Below, piece by piece: positions 34,888-47,500 of a stretch of DNA of 64,000 nucleotides. Numbering within the stretch: position 1 is the stretch's first letter; every line of letters starts with the position of its first letter. The position numbers were made by a program, and so were the translations under genes. The notes beneath the pieces were generated by a model, which was not told the DNA's origin, ran no database searches, and saw only the letters and a program-made list of their open reading frames with translations. Source of the DNA: Owenia fusiformis (taxonomy: Eukaryota > Annelida > Polychaeta > Sabellida > Oweniidae). The DNA is taken from contig CAIIXF020000001.1 in assembly GCA_903813345.2 (NCBI GenBank), positions 45,837,885 to 45,901,884 of the forward strand. The letters are read 5' to 3'.

Positions 34888-35095
34888 CACTGGCGGATCT
34901 GGGGGGAGTTAAAAAAGGCCTTGAGGTCCCAAAAAGTAGGCCTCTTTGGTTATAAATAGGCCTTCTATGGCCTTATATTTTAATTTTAGGCCAAATGGAA
35001 GAAAATGGGCCTCAAATTTTCAGAATTTGGGCCCACTTTTTGGTTCTAAGACCAGAAGTTTGGCCCCCCCTTGTTGGTTCCCAGATCCGCCCCTG
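34888..35095. mobile_element. hAT-like MITE, copy 2
   Basis: Ends cactggcggatctgg and cccagatccgcccctg; body with ggcctt words and poly-C as in copy 1 (14938-15229), in opposite orientation. Confidence 0.75.
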
Positions 35096-37735
35096 AGATC
35101 ACTGTATATTGACTTCTCAAAAGCAAGGCTTTTAAATTGTATCCCGACACTATAAACCTCTCATTTCAGTTGACTGCAATGCGGGCTTTCATATTGCTTT
35201 AACTGTCAAAAATAATATCATTTCACTTTTCTGCCTTGGTCTGCAGTCTTAGTGAAACGAGAAACCTCTGGATAAGTCAAGAGTATGTCTGTCTATTAAA
35301 ATTGCACTCTTCATGATATACTGCCTGTATTCTTAGAAATTAATTAGACACACTTACACACAGGCCTTGCTATTGCAAATATCCATTGTAATAGGATTGA
35401 TACCCTAGAGACTAAATGAAGAAGCTGAGCTTATGTACAAGACTCTGTATAATTGGACAAAGCAATCAGACATTATTATTACAAGTGACCATGTAGTAAT
35501 GAACCACCTGTGTCTATATGGACTTGCATGCACATAGGACTAGTGACAGATTGAAGTGTGATATTCTTACAAATAGACAACTATTTATGAGAATATCACA
35601 CTTATGAATGTATATAGCTGTGCAATAAATGATGATGTAATCAAACGCTTCATAAGTTATATATCATACAGGAATAATATGCTATAAGTGAGTTGCAAAA
35701 TCTCTCTATATGACCTGCAGACCACAATATGCGGACAATTATTAATTCATCATATATTATATTTTACTTTAGTGTTATACCTGAGTTTGATTTCAAATCA
35801 ACTTCATACGAAATCATGTAGAGGATGCTGAACTGAACAGATAAATATATCTTTTAAACAATCAATTAACAGAAAACAGACATAATAAAAAACTTGATGC
35901 AGCATTGCAAATGTGACATTAATGACAGCCCAAGCCCAGGTACGCAATTCCAAATCAAAAGATCGCAAAAATGAAACAAACAACGAGCAGAATCATTCTT
36001 ATCCACAGTGAGTGAGTTATCAACTTTTGAAGCTGAATTGTAAGACTGATTTCAAAAATTGTCGCCATCAATAGCGATGCTTCAAATAACGGTTACAAAT
36101 CCTCTCTTATGTTAACCAATTTTGTAAATGGCTTTTCATTTCCCATTTCGCGTAATACTTTACTGAACAAGAAATTAGCTGAGCGCTATAATGGGATTCA
36201 TTTTTGTGTTGCAATAGGCGAAAAAAGTTTACTTTTAAGTCGTCAAGATTCAGAAGTATGATGAAGGGATCTAATAATAGTGCTTAGGTTACTGACTTTG
36301 AAGTTATACAACTAGAGATGAATGAACCTCACGTACTGAAATTTTGCAAATAATTTCAGAATGGAGTAAACAAAGATGATTGGTTTTGAGTCAAAGTATA
36401 ATGAACAATCAAATGATCCTAATAAGGGATAAAGAATGATAGTACAAAAAATATAGTTAAACACACCAAACCATTTAGTAAATTGTATATTGTATTCTGA
36501 CTTCCATTATCATAGGCTATAATATGTAGCTATACCTATTACATGGAATATGGGAAAAGTTCTGTTGTTTTGAGTATCATCCCAATTTCATTGTACTCCC
36601 AAAGGGATGCTACTATTGTATACTACAGTATAGCACCACATTAACCTAAATAGAAACACATCCTGTGACGTAATTTTGGTACGCCTATGGTATGCCTATC
36701 CTGCGCGCAGTTTGGTTATAAACTACCCTCTGCCTAGTATAGACTATATTACAGTTTAAGAGCCCCACCACAAAGATTGGTACCTGTGACAGCCCAGGTA
36801 ATAAATAATGCCATGGTCATACAATGGCCTATCATGATTGTTAAATAGCACCATTGCATTTCATGGTCAACAGCACTAAAAAAATTTACATGAAGTTTCT
36901 CATTTCAAAAATATACTATTATCATACATTGAAGTTATTACATGAACAGACAGGAAAGACTTCATCCTAAAGATGGATTGGATTAAAAGAAACTTTTCTA
37001 CCAGAGAAACATACAATACAACTCTGAAATAACACAAACCATGTTTATCTTTCATTACTCTTCACTGACCCATGGCCTTCACTGAATTATGATCCTTTGA
37101 ATATGCAAGAAACTGCATTGGACTACTCTGGATATACAAGTATGGCAAAATCTGTATATGGTAAATACCTTTGCAGCCACAAAATGTGTTCACTGTAGAT
37201 AGGTGCTTACAGCAGTTTTTTATACAGAAGTTAATAGAGAATGTTCCAAGAAATGGTGTTTACTTTAAGCAGGAAAGAGTATATGTATTTACTAAAAAGA
37301 AGTGTTTTGGTGAACATTCTTCCTAGGAATTCCACAATTCCCTTGCTCCACTTGTTAAAGCAGGTACATGTATATCTGAAGTTTCAACACCTCTATGTGA
37401 ATTCGATAAGCCTAATCCAGAACCATATGATAAAGTCAAGGAACATATCAATTCAAAACAAAAATTGATACACTTTAGAATTGTTTTAGATATATCATTT
37501 CAAATACTTGACAAATATTAGATATCTTAAAAATGTTGTGAGATCAAACAGAATTTAGATATACGTAAATAAAAGAGATCTCGTTTTGAATTGAATAATT
37601 AATAATGTCTCTCCTAGGGGGCCATTGAGAATTTATTCATTAATACTATGTTATTAGAATCTCATCAATTGTGTGCTACCCTGAATCTACAATGCTTACC
37701 ACACCACCCTCTTAGTATCACAAACAAGTTTTCAG
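35096..37735. other. No gene; scattered repeats
   Basis: AT-rich. A single cctgcgcgcagtttgg at 36700-36715 matches the motif clustered in the 3-kb element at 16-19 kb, and 36721-36811 is the second member of the gcctagtatagactac repeat pair. A gaacacct/cagtaaaa-type fragment lies near 37150-37215. Confidence 0.5.
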
Positions 37736-37737
37736 TG

Positions 37738-38145
37738 TTGATCATTCAGTGTTGACCATTGAATAATTCTTCAATGTTGACCATTGAATATTTTTTTAGT
37801 GTTGACCATCGAACAATTCTTCAGTATTGACCATTGAACAATTCTTCAGTGTTGACCGTTGAACAATTTTTTAGTGTTGACCATTGAACAATTTTTAGTG
37901 TTGGCCATTGAACATTAGTGTTGACCATTGGACAATTCTTCAGTGTTGACCATTGAACAATTTTTTAGTGCTGACCACTGAACAATTTTTAGTGTTGACC
38001 ATTGAACAATTTTTTAGTGTTGACCATCAAACAATTCTTCAGTATTGACCATTGAACAATTCTTCAGTGTTGACCATTGAACAATTTTTTAGTGTTGACC
38101 ATTGAACAATTCTTCAGTATTGACCATTGAACAATTTTTTAGTGT
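37738..38145 (+). repeat. 25-bp minisatellite (gttgaccattgaacaattcttcagt)
   Basis: About 16-17 units with core gttgaccattgaacaatt followed by cttcagt or ttttagt, with unit length drifting between 23 and 25 bp. There are no unique spacers, so it is not a CRISPR-like array. Confidence 0.9.
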
Positions 38146-39059
38146 TTACAATTAATAGTAATTTGAATGTGAAATGAACCTATACTACTTTTAGGTATAT
38201 AATATAACTGTCTTGATTTTCTGGCTATATATTTCGATTTGACATAGGCTGGATAATTAAATTATCAGTAATCTGAAGAGTGTAGCATGGTTGAGCTCTG
38301 ACACAGGGTAAATAAGATATGACAGAGTTTTAACAATATCTAGTTAATGGCAACCAAGCGCACAATGCTGAATAATTTTGTTGTATCATTATTGTATGTT
38401 AATCTTACTAAAAGCTTACATGTTATTATCAAAAGCACTGACATTTAATTATAAATAATGATGGAGTTGTCAGTTTTAAAAGCGTTTATTTGAATATTCT
38501 TGCTGAATAAGAAGAAATCAGTGTTTTCTTTAAATTCAAAGACTTTCCTGATGGGTTCCTGCATATAACCACCTTGGCAGATGGAGTGATTATTACAGAT
38601 AAAGCTCTCTTTTAAATAATTTGAATCAAAGAATTTGAATCAAACTATTGAAAGCATATATCTTTCCTACAAAAACATCAATTTCTTTTTTGTTACCCCA
38701 ACTATACAGCCAATATGTGTATACCCCAATCCATAATTTGGATTCTGGTCTATGTCTTGTTATGATTGCTTCAACAAGCCACCTACCAATACTTCCAGTT
38801 GGAAGAACAATTCAATCATTCTTCTCTGTAGATTTTACATTGATTTTTGTAAACATGCCACGTGTGATTATATTTACACATCTGAGATACTCAATGATGA
38901 ATTTCATTCTCGCTCAAATTCAATCAACTCTATAGCCCTATATCAAGTCCCAGAGCGCAGCATTATCTCTTATATAACACACACAGGGTTAATATAGAGA
39001 TACAGAGGGGGCAGGGAAATAGTAATATTACATATCTTAAGATGACGCTGACACGTGTC

Positions 39060-39150
39060 CTTTTGATACTCATCACATCTTTCTGATATCATCAGACGGG
39101 AGGGGTAGAACACTTAAATTGTGATGCTTATTTATCATGTATTAGTGATG
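39060..39150 (+). repeat. Interspersed repeat family D, copy 3
   Basis: atactcatcacatctttctg then gtgatgcttatttatcatg; diverged from the copies at 27.5 and 31.2 kb. Confidence 0.5.
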
Positions 39151-39961
39151 CTACATCCTCCAAACACAGGCCTCCAGAACTTCTTATTGGAAGAAGGAGG
39201 TATGAGGGTGATGCTATGCCTTCCCATGATACTCATCACCAGTTAATCTCTGTAATCTATCTGACTGGTCTGTCACAATGCTCAACTGAAGATATGCTTG
39301 AACTGACATGTGCTTCCTAGAAAGGAACTAATTGATGGCCATGATTTCTCACATGATGCACAGTCATGTCAACCTCAATAAACTTTATATTGAAAAAAAT
39401 AAGGGGGGGGACATAAATACAAGACTGAGCTCCGAAAACATATGATTCATAAATAAATAAATAAAAAATAAATAAAAAAGTAAAATTCAAAGTTTATATA
39501 TTCCTGGTTACAATCAAATTAGATGGTTTATGTGAGCGTAACAAAATATTTACATATTTTCATTGATAACATCTTGGAATCTATACTATTAATCTATACA
39601 ATATACATTGTATGCAATTAAAACATTGTTTGTAGAAATAACAAGCACAAACTTGTATGTCTCAAATAACATCATCCTGTTCAATATTGTCATCCTCACC
39701 AATATTGGATCAATGTCAATGTCTAGTAATAATTCAAATAAACATACTGTCTGTCAAATATCTCATAAGAACAGACAGAATCAATGTTTCTACCAACCAA
39801 GCAAAATACCATCCGTGTATCTATATAGTTCACTGCCATGTATTACAAAAACAAATAGAGTTCAATGTGTAACTCGGGATTCTTTGAAAGGTATTGTTCT
39901 TCTTTTATATATATATATATATGAATTACTAGACTAATGTACAGCCCAAGTAAATATGTCA

Positions 39962-40063
39962 TTTTACAAAACTCCCCTTATTTCTTAAAAATGGACTGAT
40001 CCAGTTGACTCACCTGGAGCCACCATATTGTTTTTATACGAGAAGCCTATCGAAACCCTTTAA
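39962..40063 (+). repeat. Interspersed repeat family E, copy 2
   Basis: tttacaaaactccccttatt, aatggactgatccagttgac and tcacctggagccaccatatt; same order as 34763-34861. A short (AT)n lies just before it at 39907-39923. Confidence 0.8.
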
Positions 40064-40518
40064 ATGTTACAACCTGGTAAGGTATAATAAATGGTTACAA
40101 AACTGTGACAATTTGTTACAGGCAAAGAACTCCAGGCAGTAACACTGAAGTCACAGAACATGTTCACAAAAAATGAGAGCTTTAAATAACATGTTACCTG
40201 GTGCAGTAGCATACCAAGTTATGAAATGAAAACTGTATTATTTGATTTGAATCAAAGTATATTGATGTTGCAAGATATATGTTGTATTTTTGTGGTTAAG
40301 AGTTAGAGACTATTGATACTTTAAACTTTAAAATTATTTTCTTGGACAAGGTAAAAACTGGACAAGGCAGAATCAGACATGTAGGTGATCAAAATCAGAG
40401 AACCCTAATCATTAAATTGTATTGCAACCTTACATTCAGTGAAAAAATATGTTGATTCCCAATAACAAGTTGTAGATATGCACAACTATAGAAAACAAGA
40501 ACACAAATGTGTACAAAA

Positions 40519-42001
40519 TGTCCCCACCAAGTGGTGATCCCGTCAAATGGTTATCCTGAAAATGAGTAGACAAGACTTTACCAACACAATTTGAGGACGG
40601 AAAATCCAAAGTAGCCACCTTAAAATTTACCCAGAATGCCACAAATTTCTAGATTTTCATACTAAGAATCACCCCTGAAAATTTGAAATTGATCCGTCAC
40701 ACAGTTAACCAGAAAACATGTAAACAAGACTTTACAGACAAGATTTCAGGATGGTAAATCCAAAATGGCTGCCTTGACATTTACCCAGAATGTCAAAAAA
40801 CTAATCTGTTTGTAGATTTTCATACTAAGAATCATCCCTGGAAATATGAAATTGATCTACCAAACGGTTCACCTGAAAACAGGAAGACAAGACTTTATAG
40901 ACAAGATTTTAGGACAGAAAATCCAAAATGGCTGCCTTAACATTTACGCAGAATGCAAAAAACTAATCAGATGTAGATTTTGATACAAAGAATCATCCCT
41001 GAAAATTTGAAATTGATCTATCAAACCGTTCACCTAAAAACGCGTAGACAAGACTTTACAGGCAAGATTTTAAGACGGAAAATCCAAAATGGCTGCCTTG
41101 ACATTTACCCAGAATGCAAAAAAACTAATCAGTTCTAGATTTTCATACTAAGAATCATTCCTGAAAATTTGAAATTGATCTACCAAACAGTTCACCTGAA
41201 AACGAGTACACAAGACTTTACAGACAAGATTTTAGGACGGAAAATCCAAAATGGCTGCCTTAACATTTACCCAGAATGCCCAAAAACTAATCAGATCTAG
41301 ATTTTTATACTAAGAATCATCCCTGAAAATTTGAAATTGATCCACCAAACGGTTCACCTGAAAACGCGCAGACAAGACTTCACAGACAAGATTTTAGGAC
41401 CGAAAAATCCAAAATGGCCGACAATAAAAAAGTCCTTATGAATTTTTGCTGATTTCTTTTTACAAAATTATCACATATAACTACTGTTAATAATAAAGTA
41501 GGCTTTTACAACAAAGTACATCTGAAATCATTTATAAAGCTACTAAATAGTTAAAGTATGAAAACTCAAAAACACCATTCAATATGATACAAAGTATTAT
41601 CGCGCGCTAACTTTTCTTAAGACATTCAAAATGGCTGACATGACTGAGCTAGCAGGTCCAAAACCTAATCAGATCTAGAATGAAGTGAGCTGAATAAGAT
41701 GTTAAAGTTTTAAAAGCAACTGTGAAGCAGTTTTTCTTAAAGTTTGCAGACAAGGATTTTAGCATTTGACTTCAAAATGGCCGACAGGAAGTAGGTTTCG
41801 AGTTAAAATTTTTTCATCCACATCTATAGGCACTCATAAGTTATCCCTGAAAATTTGAAGGTGATATCTGTAGCGGTTTTGGAGAAAACTCCCGGACGTA
41901 CGGACGGACAGACAGACGGACGGACAGACGGACGGACAGACGGACGGACAGACGGACGCGCCTAGGCCGACAATATGGCCCCACACTATGTGGTGGGGAC
42001 A
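40519..42001. mobile_element. 1.5-kb repeat element with internal tandem array and ACGG tail
   Basis: Ends tgtccccaccaagtggtgat and tatgtggtggggaca are inverted. Inside, 40550-41430 is a tandem array of about five and a half copies of a unit near 160 bp (aaaatccaaaatggctgcct, tttacccagaatgc, catactaagaatcatccctg, aaatttgaaattgatc). After more diverged units comes gatatctgtagcggttttgg and a (CGGA/CAGA) microsatellite at 41894-41958, then gcgcctaggccgacaatatg. No open frame of note. Its ends resemble those of family B. Confidence 0.75.
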
Positions 42002-42713
42002 TAAAAATGAACACATAATGTAAAAATCCTTAAGTCTTCCTAGGATATAGCTGAGGTAAAGTGAGTCTCAGAAAAAGACAAGGAATGATATGAACCTCTC
42101 AAATTCTGGATCTGATTCTGTCCTTAGATTCTCCTGAATCTAATCAGCCCAATGTATATCCATAGCCATATCTTAATATTTATATTTTGTCCCTCGGCTG
42201 CGAGTTCATCTCACTCCTTCTGTTTTCAATTTTCTCTGAGTATATTTACCCATTATGGAGTAGATATATGATCAATGATCCCGGTGATATGAAACCACTC
42301 AAGGCAAAACAAGTGAACAACAGAGCATAGACAGACAGAAGAGAAGAGATGCATACAACAGCAATGGTATCTTTTACAATTGTATTGATCTGAGCACCAA
42401 GGCCTCAACTGCAGATATTTCATTAATATTTGCTCTATTTGTTGACACAGCAATCTTCTTTTAGGCTCAATGAGGAATGACTTTTAGGAGCAAAATAATA
42501 TTTCAGATTTTTATTAGGATTATGCATAGTCCTGAATGTTGATCAGATATCAAAGAAATTAGGATATGTATCTACAATTAATTTGAGTATGTTGTTTAAA
42601 TTGCTTACAATAATCTTTTTAATATTTTAAGAGAATATAAAAATCAATAAGTGATTAGCATATACACTTTCTAATGGTGACACAAAACAAGTTTATTTAA
42701 CCCCTTAAATCTG

Positions 42714-42935
42714 CATATCCATGTGTCAACATGTCCATGTGTCAATATGGTTACATTTCAACATATCCATGTGTCAACATATCAATGTATCAATGTGTCA
42801 ACATATAAATGTGTCAACATTTCAACATATCATTGTAACAACATGTCCATGTGTCAACATGTTAACATGTCCATGTGTCAACATGTTTACATGTCCATGT
42901 GTCAACATGTCCATGTGTCAAATCAACAAATGCAG
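42714..42935 (+). repeat. Minisatellite of caacatgtccatgtgt units
   Basis: About 12-14 units of about 15-18 bp (atgtgtcaac, atgtccatgtgtcaacatgt). Open frames through it are repeat artefacts (MCQHVHVS-type words). Confidence 0.85.
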
Positions 42936-44410
42936 TAATCTCAATAGGTGGCCAGTGGAATCTATGCATTAGTTTCATTCTTCATAAGTCTAAGAGCAAT
43001 TAATTCCCTTTATTAATCACTCAGCAAAAGCTTGTTGATAGGGTATGAAGTTTATTACACATTATCAAGATATCCTACTCCAAAGTATGACTGATATTAC
43101 TCAAAATAATCTGCTAAACTCAATTATTTTCCAAGGAACTATCATAAAGCATATCCCACTGATGACAATAAAGTGATCTGGACCATTATAGAAAGCACCA
43201 CTTCAATGGATCAATGACCTTAAATACCAAAAGTATCAATGACAACATTATTCTATATAGTGTTTCACTTTGAATTGGACGACCCTGTCGTTCAAATAAG
43301 TGCATCCTTCAAAAACAACTCAAGTTTCCCAATAATAGAAAATAAAAGCAAACCTTTACATACTCAAAATCTTACATAAGCCTTTGATCGATAGAAATAT
43401 GACACATGGGCTAAGCGTCATCCCTTGAATATTTCCTAAATGGGTACAAACTCATTTTTATCATTTGCCAATATGCAATAATTGTTCGTTATCTGCAATA
43501 ATTTTATTGGTAATATGTTACGCTTATCATTTATAAATATAATTATTTGAATAGAACTCCAGAACATTTGTTTGAGAGAATATTTATAACTCTGACAGAA
43601 ATAAGAGGACTTTCTGATCAATTTATTAATGTCCTGGATTATACATGTACGATATTCATTATTCATGTTTCATTTTTATCGTAATGCCTTTCTTTTTGAA
43701 AATGTTATTAAATATTTGTGTAATGTACAATATTACTATTCAACAAGCACATTCTGACATCCTGATGGATACTCATCAACACAGTAAATGTATATGCTCT
43801 GTTCAGAGCCTTGTTAAAGTAGCAGACTGGGCTTCAGGATATCTCAATAAGGAGAGAAACTTGCTATGAGGATCATGAGTCTAAGACGTGAAAGGGTAAT
43901 TGACTGATCATGCTAAATCTTCATTAAGTTTTATAAGATTGTAAATGTTCATGTTAAGAGGCTATTATCATGCAATTCCTCTACAATATAAGTTATATAT
44001 TACTTCAGAATTTATATATATATATGTATCTATATTCAGAGAGTCTTCAAAAAGTAACACTCTAATATTTATCTCCTGCAGTTTACAATATAGATGGTAA
44101 AAATGAATCAAGAGCTAATGAGAACATTAATTTGTTGATTAATGTAATGTATCTAGGTTGATTCAAAAACCTTGGTTAAAAACCTATGCAATTCAGCTAT
44201 TCCTGTAATTGACCCAGAGATCCATAATTTACTCAAGGTCACTCAGATATCGACCTTCCCTATTGTATTTGTGTCAGTTATTCACCGTTTTTCAAAGTTA
44301 CTGAAAAAACCCATTACTTTTTAATTGGACAATACAGACTGAATATATACTAAAAATATGTAAAGCATAAAAAGGATATGGCTTTGGCGGTGCAATGCCA
44401 TTCATACCAT
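42936..44410. other. No gene seen
   Basis: AT-rich DNA with a (TA)n stretch near 44015-44030. No coding support. Confidence 0.5.
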
Positions 44411-44534
44411 AGTCACATTTGCTTCGATCTTCAATACCTACGCCCAGCCAAAGAGTATTTTGCTCAAAACAGAATGCAATTTTGAAAAAATACTCATCGG
44501 CCTGGCGCCAACTGAAAATCGGAGCTAATGTGAC
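44411..44534. mobile_element. Hairpin MITE family A, diverged copy
   Basis: Left arm agtcacatttgcttcgatct and right arm ggagctaatgtgacct with gcccagcc/ggcctggcgcc and agagtattttgctc/gaaaaaatactc: the same arm order as 1241-1383 (cacattacctcc, ggcgccc, gattgagtattctg), but about 25-30% diverged. The 143-codon - strand frame across it is fortuitous. Confidence 0.65.
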
Positions 44535-46489
44535 CTTGATATTTGTCATGTGACCCATTATTAGCCAATAGAAGAATGTGAAACATTGCAATGATATAAT
44601 AATAAATTGTATCATCACCATCAGTAGTAGTACTTTCAAACTGTGATTTTGACAGACTTTGCGAGTGTTACATCCACAGAATAAAAATGGAGATAATTTT
44701 CTAATTTTGAATATAACATCAATTATCATCCATCAATATTCCAGACTCGAAAAACAAGTCTCAAAAAACAAAATCAATTCCAAAGTGTTCATTTAGAAGT
44801 TCTAAGAGAGGAAAAACCATTGTGAATGCAGCACATTCATGCTTGAATGAAATATTGATGAGCTCTTAGCACTGACATACTCCTCTTCATTGCTTTTTGA
44901 ATTGGCAAACTCGGATACCCTAGCAGTATCTTGGATCATTTCTCATCACCTAACCACACTCTCCTCTGAGTACAGATAAATGTTGTTGTGATGTGCCATA
45001 ATAGTCATAATCGATGAATCAGCGATTTCAGGAGTAAACATTGATGCACATTGCAATGTAGGGGGAAATGTCAGAAAATATTTTTACCGTCGGTAAATAA
45101 TTACACTAAAATACCGAATGCAAATGTACTAAAATACAGAATGCAAAAAAATAAGTACAGGTAATACTGCAAGTAATGGTATGCGAAAACAAGTAAAATT
45201 AACTAAAAAATGAGAAAGGTAAGATATTTGCATGAAAACGAGATAAGGTGATTTTTTTAAAACCTGTTTTGTTTCAGACATCAATGCATCGATACAGAAT
45301 CAGTATAATTAATCGCGATGACACGATATCAGATGATTTCAAAATTTTGGTGCTGACTTTTACATTTGAATTCTTTTTATGGGAGTTTGAAATTGAAATC
45401 TATACACAGTCATGAATGTATAGTTATGATTTACTGAAAGAGGACATACTAAGACAAACTCTTGAAAAGGGTTGCCTAGCTGATAATGAGTTCAAGGATC
45501 ATTCAGACATTAGTAAAGTGCTCAAAGAATTCTTAGATATTCCTAGCAGGAGCATCAATATAGCGATCAATTGAACAATTGCTATTTATAGCCATGTGTG
45601 AAGCCTCATTACGGTGCCATTATGACTAGGTTCACTCAGGGACATTCATTGATGACGTCAATATTGCAGATTGAGCGAATCGGTTAACATCAATCTTTTG
45701 TTTGAAGCTCGACGGCCAAATATGATCAGCTGGAATTCTGAGATTAATTGAAAATCAAATTGTAATATTTTATAATGATGATTGTCTTAACTGAACAATA
45801 TTCATGATTTTAGTAAAATTTTGAACTATGTAAGGATGAATCTGAACAAAAATATGTAAAACCCAAAAAACTCTTATTCACCAATGTTGTGTAAAGACTA
45901 ACAAACTTCACCTGTTGCTTGTTTCTAAATGCTATAAACATCCTTCCAAGGTGTGACTGGTAAGAGAGTATGGTTTCTAATCATATCGCTGAATCATATG
46001 GAACATACTTCTACATCATACACAAATGATGACAGAGATACAAATTATGATAATGAATTGGATGATGACACACATCTTCAAAAAAATGATTCTGCATTTC
46101 ATGACAACAAATCTGTTCTCGTCTCATGATGTATTGAATCTCATTTTTCAATCGTATCAACTGTATAAGTCACATATTCAAAGTCAAATACCCAAAACTT
46201 TGTGCCAGAGAAATTCTGTAAAAAATATAGAAATGATAGTATGATTAAATAACAATGTTATTCAATAAGGAATACAGTATTTTTTATTATAGTATTATAT
46301 ATATTAAAACATTTTTTTATTTTATTTACGATGACTCTAATGATGATAGGAGTTGTGGCAATAGAACAATGCTAGAATATATAAACATAGTTATTTTACT
46401 TATAGAGAGGGGGGATCATCTATATTCATTAAAGCAATCATATTAAATTATTCACAAGTCTTATATATTGTATTATATATTGTTAAATA
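44535..46489. other. No gene seen
   Basis: AT-rich; a small direct repeat (actaaaataccgaatgcaaa, actaaaatacagaatgcaaa) at 45100-45145. Confidence 0.5.
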
Positions 46490-47500
46490 TGCATCAATCA
46501 TCTTCAAAATTTTACATATTGTACTTCTATGCATGGTTACTAACACTGCAAAGTTTCGGCAAAAATTATGAAACTTGGTTGGAGTTATGGTTGCTATGGT
46601 AACATGACATCACAATACCCGGGGCAACATTTCAAACAGAAAGTTACTGAGACTTTAAGCATTTTGTACACCCCATATCAAAGTTAAAATCCAACAAATG
46701 GTGGGAATTACATTTGCTAAATACATCATTTGATATTCCTATGTATCCTCTACTTTGAAAAGTAGGCTCCTCTTTGGTCAGTCCAAGAGTAGTACTCGTA
46801 TCCATGACTCAAACACATGAGTGAACCCATTTTAGGACATGTCATGCAGGGTCCATCGGACAACTTGGAGACGGTCATTCTCATCTTTAAAGGTCTTACT
46901 GCGCTGATTAACATTCCATTCTCAATATAAGTAAAAATTAGATATTGCATGATCAGAAGAATATGGTGCATGGTCTTAGTCCTCACGACCTAGCTCCTCT
47001 ATACCTGCAGTGGTCTTTCATGTCTTTAATGCTGACTTGCGGGCAGACGGCTTATGGGGATGGATAACTGGCTTCAAATTGGGTCTTTTCAAAAGCTCAA
47101 CCATGAATTGTGCAGACTGTCATACATAGTGATATTCCAGTAAATTGAATAAATATTATTATTATGAAATCATACTTGAATCTGAGTTGTATAGCAACAC
47201 CATTACTACAAAGCAACTAATAAAACAAACAAAAAATGTTTTATTGTAGTAGATGAATTAGACATTTCTTCAGTAAAACCAAAATGTTAGATATTAAATT
47301 TTCATGAAAAGGTTGCCCCAGGTATTGTGATGTCATGTTACTATAGCAACCATAACTCTACCTGCATTTAATAATTTTTTCTGAAACTTTAGAATTTTAG
47401 TTGCACTACTTCAAAGTACAATTTGTGAAAATTTGAATATACTCAGTTCAGAATTGACAAAATGCCAACACCAGTCCTATTACTTTTGGAACACCCTGTA
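46490..47500. mobile_element. 1-kb foldback element with a Tc1/mariner-like end
   Basis: Inverted arms of about 150 bp: ggagttatggttgctatggt and aacatgacatcacaataccc on the left, gggtattgtgatgtcatgtt-type and actatagcaaccataactct on the right. The right end carries ttttggaacaccctgta; no matching left end is visible, so the left is truncated. The middle has short broken - strand frames but no recognisable catalytic motif. Confidence 0.65.

Noticed and set aside
37738-38145. CRISPR-like periodic array
   Set aside because: Units are contiguous with no unique spacers, unit length drifts, and the DNA is eukaryotic; it is a minisatellite.
42721-42972. Cys/His-rich small protein (MCQHVHVS repeats)
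   Set aside because: Translation of a simple caacatgtccatgtgt repeat.
44298-44729. 143-codon - strand open frame
   Set aside because: It runs across a hairpin MITE and has no domain or splice support; length is within chance for this AT-rich window.
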